From the NCBI GenBank assembly GCA_007570785.1, contig ML660204.1, positions 3,771,968 through 3,835,967 on the forward strand: a stretch of DNA of 64,000 bases. Direction: 5' to 3'. A model generated the notes under the pieces. It made no database searches and was not told where the DNA came from. It saw only the letters and a program-made list of their open reading frames with translations. How positions within the stretch are numbered: the stretch's first letter is position 1; each line of letters starts with the position of its first letter. Source of the DNA: Antilocapra americana. Its lineage: Eukaryota; Chordata; Mammalia; Artiodactyla; Antilocapridae. The position numbers and the translations under genes were made by a program. Of the stretch, positions 56,246 through 64,000 are shown in pieces.

Positions 56246-57444
56246 CCAGACCCCCAAGCCTGTCCTTTCAGGGATGGGTTAGGCCGACAGCCCCACACCC
56301 AATGGTCCTGGGTACCGTGGTCTCAGAATGTCAGGAGCAGTGTTGGTTCAAGTCGGGCACTCGTGTGGAATGGGACTGGTTGCCAGGCTAGATGGAGACT
56401 GCCTAGGGTATCACTTCCTTGTGGGCCATGAAGCCAGGATCTTGGCCAGTGGTCCCCACCTCCCCACCAGCACAGAGGAAAGTCACAGGATGGTTGTTAG
56501 AAAGGCCTCGTGCCACGCATTCGGGGGAGCTCTGGGAACCTCCCACGAAATTGCATAAAGACACAGCTGCCTTCTCCTCTGTCTCTATCTGAGTGCCAGG
56601 CGCCTGCCCAGAACAGGACATCCCTCCCCACTTAGTTCCCACGAACCCCCGAGGGGCAGTGTCGTTCCTGTCAGGCTAGGAGTCAGAGAGCAGTCCTGAC
56701 CCCACGGCTTCCTTCCCCGGCAGCTGGGGGAGCCAGGATAAGCTCTCAGAATGCGTATTTTAAAATAAAATTAAACTGAATAAAAATTCATGTGAGGCTT
56801 TAAAAGGAACCCAACTCTATCAAAATATAGTTCTCAGACTCTCAGGTTTTCCAGACTTTCGATATAGGAAGAACATACAGGATCACACAAGTGACCTGGG
56901 ATACTATCACATTAAATGCGACCCAGCAGGATTCCATGAATAGGAAGTCTGTGGTTTCTACTGGTGACCAGGTTGCAAGTAGCTGCTGATGCCCTGTGGT
57001 TTGGTGCCTGTATTCCTGTTAGGGGTGATTAAGGTAAAGATGTAATACTTTTGCAACCAAGTTTATGGCCCCCTGTTCTGAGTGATGGAGCCAGACCTAA
57101 ACCAAATGCAGGAGCCTCAGTTCAAACCCCTGTCCGGCTGCTTCCCAGCTGTAGATGGAGACAGGGCTAATGCAGAATTTGCCTTGCAACGTGTGGGTAC
57201 AACCGTCACTGGGTTTTCAGTTAATCATCGGAGAAGCAGCCCGATGCTGGAGATCTTTTCTCTTTCCTTGGCTAGAGAGCTGGGCCAGAGTCCACCCAGC
57301 TCCTGCCAGCCCACAGGAGGTTTCCAGACCAGACGACCCCCCTTACCGCCCCCCGCCCTGTGTCTGCTCCGGGCGGAGGGGCAGCCGGCGTGCTCCCTGG
57401 TTAACAAGCAGTCCGTGCAGGCGGCCCTGTCTGGCCTCCTGGCC

Positions 57445-57765
57445 GCACACTGAGGAATTAGGAATTGGCACTGTCTGAAATTTATGAAAATCTAATCTCG
57501 TTAGGCCTGCCTGGATGAGACTGGCCGGGGCAGGCCTCATTGTCATTCTGAGGAGCCCCAGCCAGCCTGGGGTTCCTGCCACTTCATTTACTGCCCCTCC
57601 CCCCCACCGCATTTGAATAAGAACCCAGCTCCTTCCCCCACCCGGAATTTCAAATAAAATTGAGCTAGACGTCAAAGGAATAACTTTCTGATCACTCCTG
57701 GTGCCATTTCAAACACCTCTGACGGCACATTGATTTCTTAGGGTAAGACCGTTTGTAAGTAAAAG
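57445..57765. promoter_or_regulatory. Candidate conserved noncoding block
   Basis: Repeat-free 320 bp with 'aaatttatgaaaatctaatc', 'atttcaaataaaattgagct' and 'agacgtcaaaggaataactt' (a GACGTCA CRE-like core). Looks like an intronic enhancer of PMEPA1. Inferred. Confidence 0.3.
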
Positions 57766-58014
57766 AACGGATCTTTCTCTTAAGGTTCGGGAGGTGGGCA
57801 GAAATCTAGGCCAGTTTTCTCATTTTTAAAGACAGACTGTACGCTTACCCAGCCCCTACTCTGTGCCAAGCATGCAGCTGGGCGCCAGGCGCCTGATAGC
57901 GGAGCATATAACCATGAGATACTGTCCACGATGCTGTCCAGTGTAGGGTGTGGTGGGGGGGAAGCCTTGCACTGGGGCCCAGGGCTCCTGCATTGCTGCT
58001 CACGGCAGAATTCA

Positions 58015-58200
58015 GGGCACTGATTCAGAACACGAAGTGTGCCCCCAAGATTCCTGGGTTTGAATCCCAACTTTGCCACTTTAACTGTGACCTCAGGCAT
58101 ATCACTTAGGGTCCTCATTTGGGGGAGAAAACAAGGAGGGCTGACCCAGTCCCCATCCCATGTGGCTGTGGTGAGAACTGTATGGGTCAGTTTGCAGCCA
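58015..58200 (+). repeat. MIR SINE
   Basis: 'gggtttgaatcccaactttg', 'ccactttaactgtgacctca' and 'ggcatatcacttagggtcct': MIR, forward. Confidence 0.6.
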
Positions 58201-58566
58201 CAGACTCGGGCTGGCAGCGTGTCTGCAAGGAGAACACCCGGGAAGACTCACTATGTGGAACCCAGAACCCCAGGCCCTGGGCCACACCTGTCCTCTGCCG
58301 CACACAGACCTAAGCTGGGCGGTGGAATCACAGTGGTCAGAGAAGGCCCAGCAAGGCGGGTCCCTCTGGCAGCACCATAGCTGACGAACAGTGCAAGCTG
58401 GGAGCATATCCGAAAAGCAGAGTAACAATCTCTCAAAACTTTGAAGCAAGAACCTCTGACCAGACAAATCACCTCCTGGGTATTTATCTCCACATGCAGG
58501 TTTCCTGGGATTCTCTGCCGTTAGCTCTCTCTGCTCTAGTGAGAATTTTGTTCTGTACTCTGTGAA

Positions 58567-58785
58567 AAAAAGTGAAAGTGTGAGTTGCTCAGTCGTGTCC
58601 GACTCTTTGCGACCCCATGAACTGTTGCCCACCAGGCTCCTCTGTTCATGGGATTCTCCAGGCAAGTACTGGAGTGGGTTGCCATTCCCTTCCCCAGGGG
58701 ATCTTCCCGACCAGGGATGGAACGAGCATCTCCTTTATTGCAGGCAGATTCTTCCCTGTCTGAGCCACCAGGCAGGGAGGGAAGC
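58567..58785 (-). repeat. Bov-tA SINE
   Basis: Reverse copy from 'aaagtgaaagtgtgagttgc' to 'tgtctgagccaccaggcagg'. It lies 7 bp from the left arm of a perfect inverted repeat. Confidence 0.88.
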
Positions 58786-58791
58786 CCCTGC

Positions 58792-58864
58792 GCTCTGTAA
58801 GAGGCCCACCAAACACATGCAAAGGCCCTGGGGTAGGCCGTGTTTGGTGGGCCTCTTACAGAGC
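58792..58864. repeat. Perfect 25-bp inverted repeat with 23-bp loop
   Basis: Left arm 58,792-58,816 begins GCTCTGTAAGAGG; right arm 58,840-58,864 is its exact reverse complement. The loop is 58,817-58,839. Transcribed with PMEPA1, it would fold into a stem-loop of small-RNA-precursor size. It may be a recent inverted duplication. Confidence 0.95.
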
Positions 58865-60012
58865 ATCCTGTCTGCATCAGTGCCTGCCCTGGTCCCTGGG
58901 ACCCATGCCCCAAGGCTGCTCCACGGTTCTCTATAGCTCTCATCAGGGGATTGCGCCTCTCTCTCCCAGAACGCCAGTGTCCATCGCTCATTCTCTGTGT
59001 TCCCAGCACCTTCTCCAGAGCAGGCACACAAGAAAAGCATGGCATAAAGGATCACAGTGTTCTCAAGTATAAAGAGAAGCACAGGAAGGCCCACTGCAGG
59101 TGAAAAGGCAAAATCCATGGGAACCACTTATATGTCCCCCCTCCAAAGGGCTGACACAACCTAGGAAGGCACTGCCAGCAGATTTGTGTACAATGACAAA
59201 TTGTACACAGATTTGTGCTTCTCCCTGAGCAAGAGAAGCTATCCAGTGAGACGGGACCACCCTTGTTTAAAAAAGCACAGATGTGTGTATTTTAAAATAA
59301 AAGTGATTTGGGTGATGCATACAAACTTCTGTGGTGACTACATGCATCTACATGGCCCAAGGGCCAGGCATGGTTACCCCTGGAGTGCCCAAGAGGGGAA
59401 GGGTCCTTCCTTGTAATACACACTCCTGCACACTCACCTTCGAGCACGTGCAATCACATTCACAGTAAAAGAGACAAAGCATCTGTCCGTCTCCAAACCA
59501 GGTGGCTGATCCCCGGAATGGGACTTCCCAGAGGTCTCCTGGCAAAGATGCTGTCATCTTGGGTCTGGCAGCACTTCTTGGTGGATGTGGGGAGGCTGGG
59601 TCAAGCCCCTCAGGCTGGGATTAAGGGCAGTGGAGCCCTGGCCTAGGGTGCCTCTGATGGGCCCTGGGAGTTTAGGTGCTGAGCTAGGGTTGCTGTTTGT
59701 GGGGCAGGTGAGGGCCTGACCACCCCTCCATGGTGCCCTGGCTGAGGAGCCCAAGGTGATACCCAGGTGCCAGGTGGTCGTCTAATCCCCTCGCCTGGAG
59801 AGAGGAGATAAGTGTGGCTGAACACGAAGCTGCCCTGGGAGACTGTCTCCCATCTCTCTCCATCACCGGCTGAACTGACGGCCACTCTGGGGATGAAAGT
59901 GTTGTACTGTAGAGCAAATGGGACAACTGAAGACGGGCCATACTCACACCACTCCTCCATCCACCTGAGCCACCTCCAGCCTTTCCTTGCCTGGCTGACT
60001 CCTTCCCTCCCT

Positions 60013-60032
60013 CCCCCCCCCCCCCCCCCCCC
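60013..60032. repeat. 20-base C homopolymer
   Basis: Uninterrupted C run after a CCCTCCCTCC lead. Length is unreliable in sequence data. The G-rich strand could form a quadruplex. Confidence 0.9.
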
Positions 60033-60589
60033 ACTGGACTGCACCGGTGTACACGAGTATGCACGAACACACACACCCTTTCCTGCTGGGCTTCCCCCTG
60101 ATCCCTCCCTGAGCTCCCCAGCATGCAGGCATCACTCGCTCAACTCTTGTCTACCCCAGTCTGCTCAAGAGCATCAGGAGGGGAGCACCAGATCTCAGCT
60201 CTGTAGCCTGTCCAGCGAAAACTAACAAAGAAGGCTCCACGCTAGTCTGTCCCAGTGTCGGTGGAAGCATTCGGAAGCCCAGGGGACCGTACAGTCAAGG
60301 TGCACTAATTAGCCAACAAATACAGGGCCAGGTTTAAAGAATGTGAACGGTAAGTCATCAGTCCCACATACCCTTCTATGTTGTGCATCTCCTTTAACTA
60401 GTAAGACACCTAGTCCTGCCTGTGGGCGAACTGCCTTCTTGAACCCAAGTGGCAAAGTGTGCAGCACTTCACTCATTTTTGGGCTTCAGCCTACACATCC
60501 TGAGGTCACCTGAGAGAGGGCTGCAGCTGGGTGATGGGTGAGCCCTGAGTCTCAAAGTGTGTGTGGGAATGGGGAGGTAAAAATCAACT

Positions 60590-60990
60590 CCAGGGCAAGC
60601 AGAGGGCCTGTGTAATCATTTTAGAGCCTCGTGATTAAACGCTCCTTCAATAAGGAAAGACAAAGCCGAGCCTTTTATCTTTCTTGCTATTACCCAAATG
60701 GAAAGAACTAATGGGATTTTTTTCCCTATTGTCACCGACATCGAGCATCTTTAAACACCCACTGTCAGCAAAATATCAATCACCGTTCGAGAGTTATTGG
60801 CAGAATGGAGTGAATTTGCGGTGAGAGAGAGCGATTTCTGTCAATGGACATGGAGGTGCAACGGAAAGTTATTTAAAATAAATCAAATGCACTTTGTTAA
60901 TTGAGGAGAGGACGCGTGGGTAAGTGAGCTGTCTGCAGTGGCAGCATCAATGACCGTAATCAGCTTGGAGGGCGTTGTGGCAGGACCTAT
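60590..60990. promoter_or_regulatory. Candidate intronic enhancer of PMEPA1
   Basis: 400 bp without repeats, with dense homeodomain, GATA-like and SOX-like words: 'cctcgtgattaaacgctcct', 'aaaatatcaatcaccgttcg', 'aaataaatcaaatgcacttt', 'gttaattgagga'. CG dinucleotides persist among AT-rich words, which suggests constraint. The strongest enhancer-like block in the window, by composition only. Confidence 0.4.
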
Positions 60991-61184
60991 CAAAATCTAA
61001 AATGTATGCTACCTTTCCAGCTTGCAATTTTAACTTCCGAGATTGTATCTAACAGAAAAATCCGCAGAAGGATCTGAGAGCATACACGTATGAGGAAACT
61101 TCTGCAGGGTTTTTTGTGACTGTGAACAACCAGAGACCATCTAAATTCCACTAAACTAACCCTTGCACATATGTATCTCACTGT

Positions 61185-62035
61185 CTTATTGGGATATGAC
61201 CCAACAATCCCATTCCTGGGCATGCATCCAGAGAAAACCATAATTCAAAAAGATGCATGCACCCCAATGTTCACTGCAGCACTATTTACAACAGCCAGGA
61301 CATAAAAGTATGTCCACTGACAGAGAAATAGATAAAGAAGACATGATACACACAATGGAATATTACTGAGCCATAAAAAGGAACAATGTGTGTCATTTGC
61401 AGAGACTTGGATGAACCTAGAGACTGTCATACAAAGTGAAGTAAGTCAGAAAGAGAAAAGGAAACATTACTTATGCATGCATGCATGCTCAATCATGTCT
61501 GACTCTTTGTGAACCCATGGACTGTAGCCCACCAGGCTCCTCTGTCCAAGGAATTTTCCAGGCAAGAATAGTGGAGTGGATTGCGATTTCCTCCTCCAGG
61601 GGATCTTCCCAACCCAAGGGTCAAACCCGTGTCTCTTGCATCTCCTGCATTGGCAGGTGGATTATTTGCCACTGTGCCACCTGGGAAGCCCATATCACTT
61701 ATATGTTGAATATAGAAAATTGGTACAGATGAACATAGTGGCAAAGCAGAAACACAGTCACAGCTGTAGAGAACAAACTTATGTGTACCAAGGTGGGAAG
61801 AGGAGTGGGATGAATTGGGAGACTGGGATGGACATACAGACACTATGTATAAAATAGATAACTAATGAGAGCCTACTGTTTAGCACAGGGAACTCTACTC
61901 CATGATCTGTGGTGACCTTCATGGGAAGGAAATCTGAAAAAGAGTGGATATATGTATCGGTATAATGGATTCCCTTTACTGTACAAGAGAAACTGACAAC
62001 ACTGTAAAGCAACTAAACTCCAATAAAAATTACAC
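61185..62035 (+). repeat. L1 3' end split by Bov-tA
   Basis: 'atgacccaacaatcccattc', 'aaaagatgcatgcaccccaa', 'acaatggaatattactgagc' and, beyond the SINE, 'ggtggtgac'-like and 'ctaaactccaataaaaatta' 3' end. It is the same kind of L1 end as at 10,015. Confidence 0.88.
61480..61691 (-). repeat. Bov-tA SINE nested in L1
   Basis: Reverse copy from 'tgctcaatcatgtctgactc' to 'gtgccacctgggaagccc'. Flanks ATTACTTATG and ATCACTTATATG are a degraded target-site duplication. A short (ATGC)n run lies at its 3' end. Confidence 0.9.
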
Positions 62036-62064
62036 ACACATAAAAAGACAGGTAAATCCCACAG

Positions 62065-62090
62065 TGGTGGTGGGGGGGGGTGGGGGGTTG
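62065..62090. repeat. G-rich tract
   Basis: GGTGGTGGGGGGGGGTGGGG-type run, with four or more G blocks. Quadruplex-capable in principle. Confidence 0.7.
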
Positions 62091-62300
62091 GTTCCCAGCC
62101 TTGATACTACTGAGATTTTGGGGCTGGATAATTCTCTGTGGTGAGACCTGTGCACTATAGAATGTTTAGCGACATCCTTGGTCTCTGCCCACTAGAAACC
62201 AGTAGCACCATCACGGTCAAGTTGTGACAACCAAAAGTGTCTGCCGACACTGCCCAGTGTCTCCTGGGGAGCACAGAACCATGCCTGGCTGCGAACAGCT
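62090..62300 (-). repeat. MER5A hAT-Charlie element
   Basis: Reverse-oriented: 'gattttggggctggataatt', 'agaatgtttagcgacatcct', 'gttgtgacaaccaaaagtgt' and 'cagtgtctcctggggagcac' follow the MER5A consensus order. Confidence 0.75.
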
Positions 62301-63289
62301 GACCTATATAGGTTTGAGGGTGGATGGCTATTTTTGCAATTATTGCCAAGCAGAAATAATGAAACTGGAACAGTATCTATAATATGCACCCATTTTTATA
62401 GCAAAAACGAGGATAAAAATAAAATTGTTCATGATGACTACTAACGAAAGAAGGCATCTATCCTTTATACTTTTTGTATTTCTATATTGTTTGCATTGTT
62501 ATAACAAACATGGGCAGCTTTAGTTTCACCAATCCTAATTTACATACCAAAGAGTCCGGGGGCGTGCGCTTGTGTGTATGTGTGTGAGGTTCCAAACTTG
62601 GTGACAACGTGACTCTAGCTTGCCCTCGCCACTCGGGAGTCACTGTGTGCTCCTTGGAAACCAGCAGTGTTTCTCTCAATTACTGATTTTTCAAGAGCCT
62701 GGTGTTTCCCAACATGAGCTTGGAGGGGCTTGAGGGCAGCGCCAGGAGAGGGGAAGTGAAGGAGGCTCGGTCTTCAAGCCTCTCTGACAAAGAGCTCAGC
62801 TCTGAATCAGCCCACAATGCAGTGGGGATTGAGCCACTTCTCAATAGCTCCTCCATCAAAACGGCGGCCGTGTGCTGGGGGCCGTCGGGGTCAGCGGGAC
62901 CGGTTTGGTCAGGAGGGGTCTCAGCGCTGGCCGGGGGTGCCCCTTTCCGTTAGGACCACGAGGGGCCCAGCTATTCTAGGTCTCATCCAGGGCAGAGGCA
63001 GGAGATGCAATGACGGCCAAGGTCACATGGCAGGAGAGGCCAGAAAAACTGTGAGGGCAGAAGGGGTTCTCCTGCACCCCTGGGCTTTCTGTAACTGAAT
63101 CGGATTCAGCAAACAGCAGGAACAGGGTGAACAGAAGCCCTGGAGCTGGCTGCTTGGACCCAAACCCCAGATCCACCCATGGCCAGATGTGTGACCTGAG
63201 GACGTGGCTAAATTCCTTATCAAGGGCCCAGTACATGTCAAGTAGCCCATAAGCATCAGCTGTTATTCACAAGGACTTGCGTGCCTCTC

Positions 63290-63700
63290 CTGGGACCCTG
63301 GCCTCTCACTTTTCATGCCAATTGCCTCCTGATAGCCTGCACGGTCCTCTCAGCCCGGCAGTATCTCAGCTGCCCTCTGAGCAGAACCTCTGCTTTCCTC
63401 TGGGGGGGCCTTTGCCCAGGCAGATCCACCTGCCTGGGACACCCTCTCACCTCCTCTTCCTCCTAATCCAGCTTCTGACCCCAGTTCCAACTGCCCCTGC
63501 GGCCACTTCCTCCTCTAGCTTTCTCTGGCAGTTGTAAGCTCTCCTATGTAACTGGAGGTTTCTTTTGTAAATAGCACCCAGGTTATCTGCTATGACTTCC
63601 AAGAAAATGCATGTGTCATGTCTTAGCCATCCCTTGGTCTGTGTCTTGCTGTCATTGTCCGTCTGCCCATCAGCATGCGGTCTCCTTGTCCTGCAGCTTC
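63290..63700 (+). repeat. Possible L2 fragment
   Basis: Loose L2-like phrases ('ctgcctgggacaccctctca', 'tccatccttcaaagcc'-like near 63,770) in C/T-rich sequence. Low certainty. Confidence 0.3.
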
Positions 63701-64000
63701 CCCACGGCCAGCATGAGACTGGCATGCAGGAGCCTTTCTGCCCAGTTTTTGAAGGACTCCTCTTCAACCCTCAAAGCCCAGCTATGGTTGCTCCAGAGCA
63801 ACTTTTACATCCTATTACAGTGTCAAACCCTGGCCATCACCATGTGGGACTTCCAGCTCCAAGGAAGAAGGCATCCCCTTTACTGGTCTCTCCCTGGTAT
63901 CTGGCCTACCCTGGTGCTCAGGCAGTAAAGACACTTTCATTGGTCAACATACAGTCAGGCAAGCGGCCAGAAGCCTGGAACCTCCAGAGCACTGCAGGGG

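Larger units (their letters stand above)
51328..64000 (-). other. PMEPA1 intron 1 (partial)
   Basis: No exon homologous to the PMEPA1 N-terminus was found in the remaining 12.7 kb, so this is read as the large first intron. Apart from the features listed, stretches such as 52,400-53,900, 54,150-55,860 and 62,400-63,290 show nothing I recognise. Confidence 0.7.

Noticed and set aside
63170..63190. Possible alternative first exon of PMEPA1 (GCCATGG followed by GT on the minus strand)
   Set aside because: The donor is weak (gtggat), there is no upstream promoter-like sequence, and the MA + ELEF join alone is too short to be evidence.
1..64000. A novel defence, biosynthetic or mobile gene system
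   Set aside because: Apart from two known mammalian genes and known repeat families, nothing shows clustered unknown genes, unusual RNA scaffolds or arrays. The content fits an ordinary ruminant autosomal segment.

Overview
This is nuclear DNA from a mammal, almost certainly a pecoran ruminant (cattle or a close bovid). It carries many Bov-tA SINEs and BovB (RTE-class) LINE fragments, alongside older L1, L2, MIR, MLT1 and MER5A elements. There is no bacterial or phage gene organisation. Two multi-exon genes can be read by exon, splice site and protein similarity, both on the minus strand: ZBP1 (8 coding exons, stop at 13,880, start codon at 23,291) and the 3' part of PMEPA1 (three coding exons between 47,152 and 51,327, with a long 3' UTR down to about 43,515). 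The order ZBP1-PMEPA1 matches human 20q13.31, so the window should be the orthologous ruminant segment (chromosome 13 in cattle).

Layout: 1-13,630 is gene-free DNA downstream of ZBP1, with repeats, two CTCF-like motifs and a homeodomain-site-rich AT block. 13,630-23,560 is the ZBP1 gene and its promoter, which carries a consensus interferon-stimulated response element. 23,560-43,515 is intergenic and repeat-rich. It holds a 3-kb BovB element interrupted by a retrocopied sequence, an L1 inserted into a Bov-tA, and a BovB and a SINE inserted into MLT1 LTRs. 43,515-51,327 is the PMEPA1 3' UTR and last three coding exons. 51,328-64,000 is read as PMEPA1 intron 1, with SINEs, a nested L1, a perfect inverted repeat and several candidate conserved blocks. 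The first coding exon of PMEPA1 was not found and is presumably beyond 64,000.

The assembled ZBP1 CDS is 1,215 nt (404 residues). It encodes two Z-nucleic-acid-binding (Z-alpha) domains, a canonical RHIM, a second RHIM-like core and a third weaker one: the domain set of an interferon-induced sensor of Z-form nucleic acid. Every intron is phase 1, so each internal exon can be skipped in frame. Z-alpha-1 has His where the family normally has the Z-contacting Tyr. PMEPA1 encodes a single-pass membrane adaptor with two PPxY motifs and a PPNR SMAD-interaction motif, all intact here. The genes are neighbours but have no evident shared pathway.

I found no previously undescribed multi-gene system. 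The most interesting points are the ZBP1 Z-alpha-1 substitution, the 25-bp perfect hairpin at 58,792, the retrocopy inside BovB, the divergent CTCF motif pair, and the unassigned conserved-looking blocks. Repeat family names come from remembered consensus sequences; boundaries are approximate unless a target-site duplication is given.
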